A DNA stretch of 64,000 bases. Origin: Macrophomina tecta (lineage: Eukaryota > Ascomycota > Dothideomycetes > Botryosphaeriales > Botryosphaeriaceae). Below the pieces are notes generated by a model that had not been told where the DNA came from, ran no database searches, and saw only the letters and a program-made list of their open reading frames with translations. The stretch lies in assembly GCA_024180945.1 (NCBI GenBank), contig JAKSGN010000023.1, positions 372,001 through 436,000 on the forward strand. Reading direction: 5' to 3'. Position numbers and translations under genes: made by a program. Position 1 is the stretch's first letter. Each line of letters opens with the position of its first letter. Below, in pieces: positions 10,413-22,151 of this stretch.

Positions 10413-10907
10413 TTATTTCCTTTGGCCCCTTTTGTAATCGTGTACAAAGCACCTTTTGTGTGAATTTAGCGGAATTTGGCATGGCTGTCCGTCTTTCCGA
10501 TCTTGGCCACATCTTTCTCTTTTTTTCCTCTTGTGTACCGAGCACGGCCCCGGTTCTCTAACTCGTTTCTGGCATTCATGACCGTCAGAGCGAAGTTGAG
10601 AGCAGAGTATGGCCTTTTCTTTCCCTCCAGAACTTCGCCTAGCCTTGGTTGGTTTCCTGGAATCTTTTCTTCCATCGGAATGACTGGTCTCCTTATGTCT
10701 GGGTGTATTTGAAAAAGCTTTCTTTGGGGACTTATCAACAGTCAAGTGGCTCTCTACGTCTGAATCTTCAGAGTAACTGAGGAAGTTACTGGCCTCGTCC
10801 TCAGACGATTCTTTCTCAGAATGTGCTCCCCTGCGTGAACTACCTAAAGGCATATTATCAGGCACCGGAGAATGTCTCCGTCTTCCCTTTCTGATTCCTT
10901 CAGGCAT
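10413..10907 (-). CDS. Small basic protein with duplicated Cys/His motif
   Basis: The single-exon frame begins at an ATG (10907) and encodes 164 residues. The first 100 residues are Ser/Asp/Glu/Lys-rich and probably disordered. The C-terminal 60 residues hold two copies of a pattern C-x8-9-C-x8-10-C-x2-H (CSQLRSDGHEC...CSVH and CGQDRKDGQPC...CFVH). It resembles the short C-G-C-C-H motif scattered in plant, phage and bacterial proteins, which may bind a metal. Two LTRs of one family flank it (10147-10371 and 11033-11220), but each looks like a separate insertion. The function is unknown. Confidence 0.55.
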   Translation of the reverse strand: MPEGIRKGRRRHSPVPDNMPLGSSRRGAHSEKESSEDEASNFLSYSEDSDVESHLTVDKSPKKAFSNTPRHKETSHSDGRKDSRKPTKARRSSGGKEKAILCSQLRSDGHECQKRVREPGPCSVHKRKKRERCGQDRKDGQPCQIPLNSHKRCFVHDYKRGQRK

Positions 10908-11032
10908 AGTTACAAGCGATATATTGACGACTAAAAGGATATAAGTGCCGTTGTCTCATTATATATACGTATTGTTCACTGCCTCATCACGTAAGACACA
11001 AATTACCGGCTGGTTATCAGCATGCACATTAC

Positions 11033-11220
11033 TGTTGGATTTTTTTTGTGAAGAGTAGTGAGGTAAGGAAAAAGAGTAGGTTCTACCTATCTCCTGAGAG
11101 GGAGGGAGGTAAGCTTGCTTACATACATGAATGAGTGCTTGAATAACCGAGGAGAATAGAAAGCGATGTTGTTATCCGAAGCTCATGAATATGAGGAGTT
11201 GTGATGAGGTGGCAAAGAGT
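11033..11220 (+). repeat. Truncated LTR of the second family
   Basis: It starts TGTTGGATT and follows the 10147 copy through GAGGTGGCAAAGAGT, then stops exactly where the TIR element at 11222 begins. The missing LTR end is not found on the far side of that element. Confidence 0.75.
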
Positions 11221-11221
11221 A

Positions 11222-12159
11222 ACCTACCCCCCGCCCCCCGGTGTAAAGAAAAACCCTGTGTACCGAAAAATGACCTAGGTACTTCGGACATTGAGCAACG
11301 CGGAAGCTGCCCTTGTGCAAATATTCTTGTTAAACTATTATTTGTATACTCAATAGCCACTATAGTTATTCAAAGTACCTTCTACTTGCAAAATTACAAC
11401 GAATACGGTCAATCTCTTGCCAAATTCCTACACAGTGCCCTTTAACCCCTTAAGCTATATTTCTTCCGCAGAGCCCCACTATAGCTTCTTATTACTGGAA
11501 AAAATTATACGGGAGACGCATTAACAGAAAAATAATACCAACATGCTGAAATCTTGTTGGAGATTAAGACGGATGGTACCTGCTAGCGCAACTTTGGCTA
11601 ATTACGGCTAGCTACATGGGCTGAAAAGTAGTTAAGCTGTAAACAACTAATCGTTTCATTGGATAACGATGAGCTGAGCTGTGCGCTCAGAGCGAGCCGG
11701 ACATGAAAGATAGCTAGCACGGACGTAAGAAAGCAAGCTGACTCAAGTTTACGTATACCACTGCTAGGCTGCATTAGGCCAAAAATGCGTGGCGGATTCG
11801 TCTTCCGCACCACACATCTTGTTACTGATAGCATGTCGGCGTGATGATATGATTTCCAGAATCCATTAGTGTCCTATAAATGTTTTGCAGAGAATAAAGA
11901 AGCCAATAGTGGTGTTGTAGAAGGGAAACATAGCTTGTGGCGTCAAGGCGTAACTCTATAGAAACCCGGCAAGAGAATAACAAACTCTGTGGAATTTAAT
12001 AGATTAAAAAGTTCAAGTGTTGAGTTGTAGCTATGAAGCTTACCGAAGGTAGTTTTCCAAGCATATCAGCAGAGTAGTACCTTCTATATTACTTACAACT
12101 TGAAGTACCTCGGTCATTTTTCGGTACACAGGGTTTTTCGTTACACTGGGGGGGGAGGT
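11222..12159. mobile_element. Non-autonomous TIR element, 938 bp, TA target site
   Basis: The left end begins ACCTACCCCC and the right end is its inverted copy, ACCTCCCCCC on the minus strand. The two match over about 60 bp, sharing GAAAAACCCTGTGTACCG. TA is present directly outside both ends (11220-11221 and 12160-12161), as for Tc1/mariner or pogo-type transposition. There is no transposase frame inside, so it would need an enzyme from elsewhere. A diverged copy of its left half lies at 57565-58110. Confidence 0.75.
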
Positions 12160-13194
12160 TACTCGTTAATGGAGCTCTGCCATCGCTCCAACCGTTCTGG
12201 ATTGTGCTAACATTCGGCTGTAGTAACCGATCCGCTGCCCGGCCTCTTCCTCAACCTCGCACTCCCTCGTCCCTCGCCCCTCGCCCTTAGCCCCGCGGGG
12301 CCCAGCACCTCAGTATTAACGATTTTAGAGTCGAGTCGGTGTATGTATAAACAACCAAGCATGTTGCTCGTGAGCTGGCTATCGGTGCGTCTTCGCCCAT
12401 GTTTGTACAGAATGCAACGGCCTAGAATTACGAGAATATGGGCGCCTCCAGCCAAGTGCCAGCTGTGCCACAGTCCTGCAGCGCTTCAGAAGCACAGAAA
12501 GAGGTTCCAGCGCACGGTTGTTCTTTTGGCTCTTATCTCGGGCATTTTCGTAAATTGTGCAGCGCGGAAAAGCAAGGATGTGCCCGCCGGACTGCGTGAT
12601 GATCGAGATCCAATAGTTTCGCCTCTCGTGCAGCGTTGAGCTTTTTGCTTACATACCCAGGGATTCAGTAACACAGTGGCTGGTGACACCTTCGCTAACG
12701 TAAGATCAGATATATGCGGGAGATACTGTTGTTTAGACAAGCCAAGAACGACAAGCCGGACACATAACAAGTACTATCGGAGGCACTGGGCCGGAGATTA
12801 AAAAACCAATCGCTTAGCAATCAAGCGATGCATAACTTAATGTTTAATGCATTGGCCTTATGCGTGACACCAATACCCAGACCTCGACGCGAAAGCGCTA
12901 TCGATTGTGACCACGTCAGAATCCTCATAAGCGGAGCGGAGTCCGCAGTCGAGAACCGTAGAAGTCGTTATTGTGACGTGTCTTGGTACCGACGAAACCA
13001 GAGCTAACTTTGTTAAGTGTAGGGGGCTTCGGACTCCAAAGTAGTCCTCTGGAAGTCCTCGAGCATCAACTTCAAAGGTGAGAAGCTAAAATGTCCCAGC
13101 ACCCTATCAATGAAGGCTATGTGAGTTCTCGATTCATACGTCATTTGCGCCTTGACGATATGTTGTAGCAGGAGAATAATTCACTATGTCTTCC
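12160..13194. other. Intergenic; contains a dispersed repeat copy
   Basis: The part 12462-12600 is the partner of the repeat at 6011-6125. No gene was recognised in the rest. Confidence 0.4.
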
Positions 13195-13341
13195 TGTTGG
13201 AACAAGTGATGTGACGGCTTATTCAGTAATGAAGGTATGGATTGGCATCCTGTTGGAGGAGGGCGGCCGTGGAGTGGCCTTTTATCCTCTCCTAAATAGA
13301 CTACACTTGGCGAAAGCCAAATACACTTGATTGATCTAACA
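13195..13341 (-). repeat. Solo LTR, third size class (147 bp)
   Basis: Read on the minus strand it starts TGTTAGATCA and ends CTTGTTCCAACA. It is the same length as, and clearly similar to, the LTR at 31246-31392, and its end matches the 3374 LTR. No target duplication was seen. It lies directly before the LINE remnant. Confidence 0.75.
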
Positions 13342-13379
13342 GTTTCTAAACAACATCTGCCCAGAAGCAGCCCCGGACT

Positions 13380-16300
13380 CAATCGAGGCACTGGAGAACT
13401 ACACCAACCATATAATTCAAGCCATTCAGAAAGCCATCGGAGCATCCACCCCAACACTAACAGTCTCTCCTCAGTCACTGCCTGACTGGACAAAGGAATG
13501 CAAGGAAATCCAGATGGAGACAAGGAGACTCCGCAGAGCCTGGCAGAGGTCTAGGTCAGACGAGGACTGAGAAAGGTACCGCTCCATAAGGAACCAGAAA
13601 GGCAGACTCATCCAGAAAACGCTGAAGCAGGAGCACCGCGCGAGGATTGAGGATGCGGCCACGAAAGATAACTGCATCTGGAGATTGGCTAAGTGGGCAC
13701 AGAACCGGGAAGGACTTAAGTCTGAGTCAGTTCCGGCCCTTCGAAAACCGGACGCAGGACTCGTAGAGCGATCGGAGGAGAAGCTCGATATACTCCAAAA
13801 GGCTTTCTTCCCAGAGCCCCCAGAAGCGGACCTATCGGACATTGACGGCTTTGACTACCCGCAGGGGACCCTCTGGCCAGAGGTCACAGAAGAGGAAGTT
13901 GAATACGCTATCCGGAGGGCAAAGCCATGGAGAGCCCCAGGGCCCGACGGAATCCCAAATGGAATCCTGCAAAAACTCGCACCCACCCTAATCCCGATCC
14001 TTACAAAGCTATACAACGCCAGTCTATCGCTAGAACACTGCCCGAACCACTTCAGACAGTCAATCACACTAGCGCTGCGAAAGCCAAACAAGGAGGACTA
14101 TACAGATCCTAAATCTTACGGGCCCATCGCTCTCACAAATACCGTGGGGAAACTCCTCGAGGCTATTATAGCCAGGCGGATAAGCTACCTTGTTCAGTGC
14201 TTTAACCTACTACCACTGAGCCACATCGGAGGTCGGAGGTGTCGGTCTACGGAACACGCGATACACTTACTCGTCGAAGCTATACAGAGCGCATGGAACT
14301 CCCTACATCCTCGAGTGGCGACACTCCTCCAGCTGGACGTGTCAGGGGCATACGATAACGTGTCTCACTGCTGTCTACTACATAACTTAAAGAAAAGACG
14401 CATAGGAGGCAGGGCATTAGGATGGATCCAAAGCTTTCTGTCAGAAAGGAAGACAATACTAAAGTTAAGAGACGGGGCGGAAGCATGCTAAAGTACGCCC
14501 ACCGGAATTCCACAAAGTTCTCCCCTGTCCCCGATACTGTATCTCTTCTATAACGCGGACCTGCTAGAAGTGTGTGCGACACAGGGATTAATGGTAATCG
14601 GATACATCGACGACGTAAACCTGCTAGCAGTTAGTCCGTCAACAGAAGAGAACTGTCGGCGTTTGACATCAGCCCACTGCCAGGCCGAAATATGGGCAGC
14701 AACACACGCGTCAGTATTTGCCACGAAGAAGTATGAGCTTGCGCACTTCTCTAGAAGCCCCACGCCCTTTAATATGGAGTGCGGAATTACCCTAGCGAGC
14801 CACGACATCTGACCAAGCCGTAGTTGCCGTTTCCTCGGAGTCCGGTTAGACCAAAAGCTGACCGGCAAAGACCACATTAGTCATATCCAGGTGAATGGTA
14901 CAAAGAGTCTAGCGGTGCTAACGAGCATCGCCGGATCGACGTAGGGAATCCTTACGCTTGGCCTGCGCTAAATCTATAGATGCATAATCCTCCCGCGTGC
15001 GCTCTACTACTATAGCATCTAGGTATTAGGAAACAACGTAAACAAGGATATAGAAGCGAAGCTAAAGAGTATAATAGAACGGATCTAATCCCGGGCAGCA
15101 CGTATTATAGCTGGCGCTTACAGAGCCACGTCAAAGGCTGCACTAGATGTAGAACTCTTTCTCCTCCCCGCAGCACAACTGATTAAGAAAACCACGGGCG
15201 AAGCATTCTTAAGGATAGCGTCAAGCCCATTGTTCGAAAAAAATCGTCCGGCTTACAAAGGAGAAATGGGGCTCTCATAAACGGGCTTCCCCGACGACAT
15301 CCAGCTCACTCCTACGGATACGTGAACAGTGGAAGGCTAAGCTTGGGGATGAAAATACCGCTAACATCGAACGAAGGCTACTGCACCTCTTCTTCCCGTG
15401 GTGGAGGCCGCCACCAGTAGAGATAGCGGGCTCCAGAGTACTAGCAGTAGCACAGCACAACCAAATCCGGGACAACACAGAAGGACTACCCATCTACACA
15501 GACGGGAGTGCAGTCAACGGCCATGAAGGCGCAGCTGCAATAACCCCTATTATGTGTAAAAGCCGCAAGAGGTACATTTGGTCGACTAGGTGCACCACAG
15601 TCTACGCTGCAGAGCTCCAAGGGGTTGAAATGGCACTAGAAATCGCAGGCACGGCAATCTCGCAGGGCATTACAAAGTTCTCCGTGTTTGCGGACAACCA
15701 AGCGGCGCTGCGAGCCCTAATCCACCCTGGTGATCATTCCGGCCAGCAGATACTCGCATCGGTCATCCTAGAGCTACTAAAGCTCTGCGGAGCAGGCGCT
15801 CACCAAGGTGTCCCTGGCAACGAATCAGCAGATGCACTGGCGAAAGCAGCGGCACAGGAAGGGCGCACCGCCACAGGGCCACGCACGCAAGGCAGCTTGA
15901 TAGCGGCACTTAGACAATCTATTCATCAGGCAGTGATGGAGCAACGGAAGAAGCTCTGGCGAGAAAACGCACACGGGCGCCAACTATTCAAGGTGGCACC
16001 CGAACCAACAAGAAACCCACTGGAGCTCTACCGCAGCACACCAAGGGTGCTGAGCTCGCTAATCACACAGATGAGAACCGGCAAAATTGGCCTATGGCAC
16101 TTCCTCCACCAGAGGAAAGTGCCAGGCGTAACATCCGGTGGATGCGAATGCGGGCTAGGACTGCAGACAGTCAGCCACACGTGTAGTAGATTTAACGACC
16201 TGAGGCTCACCTTCCGAGCGCCAGACGAGAAGGGCCAGAGCCGATGGACAACTGATCTGAGGAAGCTGCTGAGCCAGCGCAGCACAGCCATAGCAGCAGC

Positions 16301-16415
16301 AAAGTTCATAATGGCAGCCAAGCTCCTTGGGAAATTCGGTGCGACATCATACTCGCAGCATGAATCTTGACACTGGAGGAGGACAGAATAGTTTACGGAG
16401 ATTGTTGGCGCTGCG
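13380..16415 (+). mobile_element. Tad1-like LINE, decayed: reverse transcriptase and RNase H
   Basis: Reading frames carry RT motifs in order: RAPGPDGIPNG near 13930, QLDVSGAYDNVSH near 14330, TGIPQSSPLSPILYLFYNADL near 14500 and YIDDVNLLAVS near 14605. RNase H follows with IYTDGSAVNGHEGAAA near 15490, AAELQGVEMAL, FADNQAAL and HQGVPGNESADALAKAA. A Cys-rich tail (CECGLGLQTVSHTC) closes the C-terminus at 16370. At least six in-frame stops and one frameshift near 15370 break the frame, so it is inactive. The endonuclease part is missing, giving a 5'-truncated copy as is typical for LINEs. Confidence 0.85.
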
Positions 16416-16579
16416 GGAAGACCGTAGCGAGAAGAGACATGTACGTAGGTGTATACAAAACAGATAGAGAGTAGGCCAAGCTCCATTACCTCGTTTCGGC
16501 TCGAACGGGCCGAGCGGGCGCAGTGAAACCGGCCGCATGCCGCGTAGCTGCCATCGGCGGCTGGGACGGTCTATGAATT

Positions 16580-16604
16580 CATCATCATCATCATCATCAT
16601 CATC
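16580..16604. repeat. (ATC)n microsatellite, tail of the reversed LINE copy
   Basis: About eight ATC units. On the minus strand this is a (GAT)n tract directly after the 3' end of the LINE fragment 16605-16950, so it is probably that copy's 3' tail. Confidence 0.7.
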
Positions 16605-16950
16605 CCGCGGCGCCAGCAATCTCCGCAAACTATTCTGTCCTCCTCCAGTGTCAAGCTTCATGCTGTGAGCATGATGTCGCACCGAATTTCCCAAGGAGCT
16701 TGGCTGCCATTATGAACTTTGCTGCTGCTATGGCTGTGCTGCGCTGGCTCAGCAGCTTCCTCAGATCTCCTCCGAACCCTCTCGTCCGGCGTGCGGAATG
16801 CGACTCTCAACTCACTGAACCTGCTGCACGTGTACGGCATATGGCTAACTGTCTGCAGCCGGCGCACACAAATGCACTCGCCAGATGTCACGCCTGGCAC
16901 AGGGCAGAGATGGTGGTGATTGGCCTGAGTCGGATATGTGCGATGAAAAA
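16605..16950 (-). mobile_element. 5'-truncated LINE copy, tail-to-tail with the previous one
   Basis: The segment is a reverse-complement match of the last part of the 13380-16415 LINE: both hold GGAGGAGGACAGAATAGTTT and the codons for the AAAKFIMAAKLLGKF-like C-terminus. Here this ends with SSKVHNGSQAPWEIRCDI in a shifted frame. The two 3' ends face each other across about 165 bp. Confidence 0.75.
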
Positions 16951-17324
16951 AAAAAAAAAATTAGCGCGCACATAACTAAGGGCCCCACTACTACTTCTCC
17001 AACAGCGACCATAACTGCGAAGAAAATTGTATTTGCTAGTCATTCTCGACTGCTTGCTACGAAATTAAAAAACTTATTTTATATCTGTCGGTCATTTTGC
17101 TCTGATACCGCAGCCGCCTCTCAAATGTCTTTTCTCCCCTTTGGGATGCTTGTAAGGATGAGTAAGGATAAAGACAGTATTTTCAACGTTGGCAGGAGGG
17201 ACAAGAGTATCCTCGATTGTCGGAATTCGCTAGTACGAGACGGTTCTTTCCTCGATATTAAGTGATTATGCCGCGAGCGATCATTGCACTAAAAAAAACA
17301 ATGAGGATGTCGACGTCCGTAATT

Positions 17325-17975
17325 TTATGAGCGCGAAGCTGAATCCCAGGGCTGTTGGCCCGTCATATCTTGAGAAAGGCTGAAGAGAAAGGCTGTGCTC
17401 AGTCCGCGCCCCTCATCAAGCTTCGGGTATGGCCCAATAAATCTCCTTGCACAACTGATCCGTTGGCGCCAACGAGCAGTGTCCAACACTAGCTTCCGTG
17501 AGACTTTGACTGCTCGAAAGGAGCTGAACAGGGCTTCGACTTCGTGTCTGGGGCAGCTTTCGTCCCACGCTGTGATGTAAAGACACTGTAGGACTCTGCT
17601 AGCGGCCAACGTGGAAGCTAAGGTAGGGATCAGAGTTGCTGTGCTTTGGGGACAGAAAGTGATGTGTAAAGTCGCTACAAACTCCAGGAACTTGAAGTTG
17701 AATCTGTAGCTGTTGTCGCATCCGCTGCGCCTTTGCACATGCACACAGAATGTATTTTGGCGATACAGAAGCTTGCGAGCTTCTCTATAGATTGTTTTGT
17801 TTATGCGAAGGACTTGAGCGTTAATATTGGTTTGTCGGCCGTGATGTTTGTCGTTTTCTATGCGAATAGGTACGGATGTAGTTAAGCAGTACTCGAGAAT
17901 CTGAAGTCGTAACTCTGCCGGCAGGGAGAAGATATAAGCCATGCCGTTCGGAGTAAAAGAGCAAAAACCGGTCAT
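17325..17975 (-). CDS. F-box/2EXR-like hypothetical protein
   Basis: The single-exon frame of 216 residues begins at an ATG (17975). Residues 15-35 read IFSLPAELRLQILEYCLTT, the LPxELRxxIxEY pattern shared by fungal F-box-like and 2EXR proteins, followed by a typical INKTIYREARKLLYRQNTF helix segment. F-box proteins recruit substrates to SCF ubiquitin ligases, but many members of this large fungal group are uncharacterised. The protein is shorter than many relatives and ends in a basic tail. No neighbour suggests a pathway. Confidence 0.65.
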   Translation of the reverse strand: MTGFCSFTPNGMAYIFSLPAELRLQILEYCLTTSVPIRIENDKHHGRQTNINAQVLRINKTIYREARKLLYRQNTFCVHVQRRSGCDNSYRFNFKFLEFVATLHITFCPQSTATLIPTLASTLAASRVLQCLYITAWDESCPRHEVEALFSSFRAVKVSRKLVLDTARWRQRISCARRFIGPYPKLDEGRGLSTAFLFSLSQDMTGQQPWDSASRS

Positions 17976-20900
17976 ATAACAGCTGTCCTTTCGTATCGCG
18001 AGTTTAAATGGATCTATTGTAATTTTAACTATTATATGTGCGAAAGTTTAAGTTGATGTCGTGAGCGAAAATTTCCTGAAACTGGGAAAAATTAAAGAAT
18101 TTAGAATTGAAGAAATGGAGAAACAGCAAAAAATTCTATCTAAGTTATTCGATTTAGTCAAAACTTTTCAATAGCAAATCGCGCCCAGAACAGTACATAC
18201 ATTTACGAGATCATCTATTGTACTGTAGCATCTGCGCGCAGAGCTACATATGCGTTCAAAGCGCGCAGATATTAAAACCGACGAGAAAAGGTAGAAATTG
18301 CATTGGCTATGGGGAGTATTCATCACGAAATTGACTTATATATGCAGGAAAGCAGGAGTGTGTTATAAATACGGTTCTATGAGTAGGGTCTGTAGGCTGA
18401 TCAGCCGGCAGCCTGATCATCCTGAGTGCGGGGTTCCGGCAATTTAGCACTCGGTATTATAAATCTAATAGCGCTACAGAACGCTTCTCACCTGTCACCA
18501 TATTGCATCCTTTGTTGACTCATATGTAATAGGCGCTGTAGTGATTTCATGGACCCGATGCAAATAGCGGATGGGAGAAAGTAGGAGAGTGTATGCGAAC
18601 TGCAGAGAAACCTTTCAGGGAGTAGACAATTGTCAAATGATAAGATCATCACTTTCCACTGATGGGTATCCCTGCTACGTAACTGCAAGACGTCCAAAAC
18701 TTTATTAAATCGTGTTTAGTGAGCGACTTTTTACGAGTGTCTGCTCGATATTAAGCAAAACAGCAGCAGAGACGCTATGTGACGACTCACAGCATCAAAA
18801 GCGAGGTTGGACTCTTCACTTCCTCGGCTTATCTAAAGCTGCTCAAGAGGCTAGCATGATCTGGCCGACGAGACTGATACTGTAATAACGTCATCAATAT
18901 TGCTAGGGTACCACGTTATTCCGTCATCCAAGCTGCGGACTAACAGATACGCTTATGAATGGCCGTCATTTGTTGTAAGACTTTGTAATGAGTAGAGAAT
19001 GAATTGACGATGCTACTGAAGAGTGTAACGAGTGGTGGGGGAGGATCCCCTTTATACTACAGTGTCGGGCTAGTAAGCCGCGGATAGTCCTGTAACGCTT
19101 AATGTTTGACATTTGTTTATCCTTTGCCGAGAATTGTTGCAGCAGGATGCACGCCTTGGTAAACATCCTCATTGAAGCTTATTCACATAGAAGCGCGAGA
19201 ATGCGATCTTATATACGAGGACGGGCTGGTTAGGATGCCGGGACTTTTTGCGTGCTACTGAATAAAACGCATATTCATGACCAACTGTCGAAAGCGTGCC
19301 TTCCGTTTCCTATATGGAAAAGACTCCGTCAGGGTAGCACAGCCATGCTACGAGGCATCCTGTGGAACATGCCGATCAAAGAGCCTACCGCACTTAGAAA
19401 GACTACTACGTCGGTCACGCGGTAGACCGCTAGAAGGGGGTCATAGTAAACCTTTGCCCGCTACTTCCAACCCAAGCCATCACATTCCGACACGACCAGG
19501 TCAGCAGTGCGACTCAAGATCTCCTCGTTTTCGTCATAGGATTTGCTTTCGGTTCTGCAAGCGTCGAAAGGCCTTTACAGTTTTATGCGGTCGGTTAATC
19601 GAAAGCCAGCGTAAAAGAAGAATAAATGTGCAGGTAAGTAAACGCATCAGCGCTATGTTTCCCTTCTGTGCTTTTGAGTATGCATGTTAAAGTTATGATT
19701 ACTGACTAATTAAGGCAAACGAAGGCAATTGACTGACGAAATTTGTTTCCGGTCTATGTCGACCGTTACACCATCAAATCATTGCGTATATCTTCTGAAC
19801 GGTCTTATTTTTTTTTAAACTCATCCATGATCAAGATGCACAGCAAGTGAAAGATATTTATCGTTCATAGATGGTCGTACAGACCCACAATGCGTACGAT
19901 TTTAAAATTTTCCGGCTCGGAATCAGATGAGAATTGCTTTAATTGAATGATTGAAGTACTCAATGAGAACGTGTTGCAGGGTAAGATACCATAGCAAGCT
20001 CAGAAATTGAGCGTGATGACTGCGCCTTTTTCTTGCAACAGAAGAGGATTTCTAGCAACAAAGAATGGATGAGGCAAACACGGAACCCATGATCCATAAA
20101 TCGGATTCCCGCGGTGGGATTGAAGGTTTACCGCTTTTCGTATTATGCGTTATTAATCAGCTCTTCATATGAGAACAACATGCCGTATTTTGCAAATAGA
20201 GATGGAGAATATTACTCGATACTACGGGAAACACTATCCACACATGTCAACAATATCAATAATATCAGATTCGGTGATCCTATAGTCATCGTTAAATTAA
20301 CTAGCAATGTTTGCCTACAAATATGGGTGCGTGCAGATCTCGTTTAGAGCGGTGGAAATTGAGTCCGGTTTATTTTGCGCTGCTACGTATCGCAAATCTA
20401 TGACTCTAGTTATTCTGGAGGCAAAAACCCTTTCGACTCAGTAGGAGCAATTAGAATATAGTCTTATTAAATAGTACGTCTTGTTGTTATGGTGTCATGT
20501 TTAGCTCGATAGCCGTTTTAACGCCTTTAAATTTTTGATGAGAGATTTAAACAAGACTTGTTATTTTGCGTTCTCTTCTTTAATCTAGAGAGAAGGATAT
20601 TAGCGGTCTGTCTTTGGAACCAAGCTTTTGTGAAGTATTGCTCACTCTATAAAGAATTCAAGCTTTTTTTTTACTAAAAAAAAAAGAACGGGACGTGCTG
20701 CGTTCGAGACAAGAAATATAGTTTCATGCTCTTACTTAAACAAGCCTTGTGAATAGTTATATTTCCATTTTCTCAATTGCGGTTTGAATATGGATAGTAC
20801 GAGAAAAACCTGGCAGGTGGTGTATAGATCTTTGAATAGAGCAGCTAAATAACTGGTAAAGTGAGGGGGAAAAAAAAACTAGTACGCGGCCTTAGAAGGC

Positions 20901-21201
20901 ACACCTTCCGACTCAACGCTTTTCTAGTTTATACCATTTTCACTTACTGTCCTGTTTATCGCCGAATCAGCTACGCAGCATCAGGGCTCCGCCGTGGATC
21001 CACTGCTTGATAGTCCTGACTGCGGGCGTCACTGTATAATGAATACAGCGGACTTTGAGTGTCACCTGCCAAATTGTTAAATGTTTGCTCGCCCATCATC
21101 TTTCCTTTTCCTTGTTACCTGTACTACCTACTCTCGTCCCTACTGGAAGAACCCTTACGAGTTACATCGAGGCTGGATTGCAGCACTTTTCGGAGCCTCA
21201 A
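17976..21201. other. AT-rich intergenic region
   Basis: About 3.2 kb without a convincing gene. A 137-codon frame at 19277-19690 (+) starts with ATG and is Arg/Cys-rich, but shows no domain and is probably spurious. Confidence 0.45.
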
Positions 21202-22151
21202 ATGGCTCCGCATCCGACATGCATCCGCTCTGCAACGCCATCAATTCACAACTGCCCCCGTGTATGTGGCCGCAAGAGGGTACAGAAGGCCTGCGACCGC
21301 TGCCGCTTGAAAAAAGCTAAAGTCGGTACTTGCTGAGGTCCTCGCCCACCAGCTTGACTGACGGTTGAAAAGTGCGACGGCTCCCGCCCGTGCAGGCGCT
21401 GCGAGGCCGAAAATGCCATCTGTGCTTTTACAGACCACAAGAGCACGCACAATAGAATCTGCTCGAGCGGGTCAGTACAAACGACCCCCTCCCCCGCCCG
21501 TCCCCTCCCCCCAAATCCAACTTTCTTATTAAGATCGTTTCCGGCAGCTACGTCGAAATGCTCGAGCAACAACATATGCAGCCGGCGGCCGGTCTCCGTG
21601 AGCTGTACAGACGGCTTGTCGCTGGTGAGATCTGGCCGGGCGCACCGTTGGCTGAGCATGAAAACGGTCATCCACTTACCCATGATATTCTTGCGCAAAT
21701 TGGCCTGCAGGAACCGACGACTTGTTCCGGCGACCTGAAATGCATCCAGGAGGACTCCACGAGCATGTATCGGAGGCTGTCCGAAGGGAAGCCGCACGAA
21801 GAAAGACTACAAACAGAATCGACTTTTCAGTGCCGGAATCTCATCCAGTTCAAGTTCACAAACGGCCAAGACTATTGCTCTCACGGTAGCCAACTGTCTT
21901 TGTCTGATGAGTGCTTGACCACTGCTGAAATTAGCGTTGGCGCCTCTTCGGGGGTGGCAAGTCAGCCGGTTGTGCAGCAGTCTTTTGTCCTCTGTGACCC
22001 CAACCACTGGTTTCAATCATGGCCCGGAGACGCAAGGAGCGGTAGCCTACAGCAGCCGGTCGGGTTTCCACACGGACTGTTCTCGTCTTGCGAGCCGAAC
22101 CCGCATACCGAGATGGCCGCATTCGATTTTGATGCCAGTATGATAATTTAA
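21202..22151 (+). CDS. Zn2Cys6 transcription factor, three exons
   Basis: Exons 21202-21321, 21373-21470 and 21548-22151 give 273 residues. The zinc cluster is exact: C31-x2-C34-x6-C41-x5-C47-x2-C50-x6-C57, in the context ACDRCRLKKAK/CDGSRPCRRC. Intron 1 (51 bp) falls between Lys40 and Cys41, has a GACTGAC branch site but an unusual GTCGGT donor. Intron 2 (77 bp) starts GTCAGT and ends CGGCAG. The joined sequence then reads GYVEMLEQQ, a linker typical of one group of fungal zinc-cluster regulators. The start ATG was chosen as the first in frame before the cluster. It lacks the large fungal-specific regulatory domain, so it is a short family member. Targets are unknown. Confidence 0.8.

Noticed and set aside
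10147..11220. A complete small LTR element carrying the 164-residue gene between two LTRs
   Set aside because: The left LTR has its own perfect target duplication on both sides, so it is a solo insertion and not one end of a larger unit.
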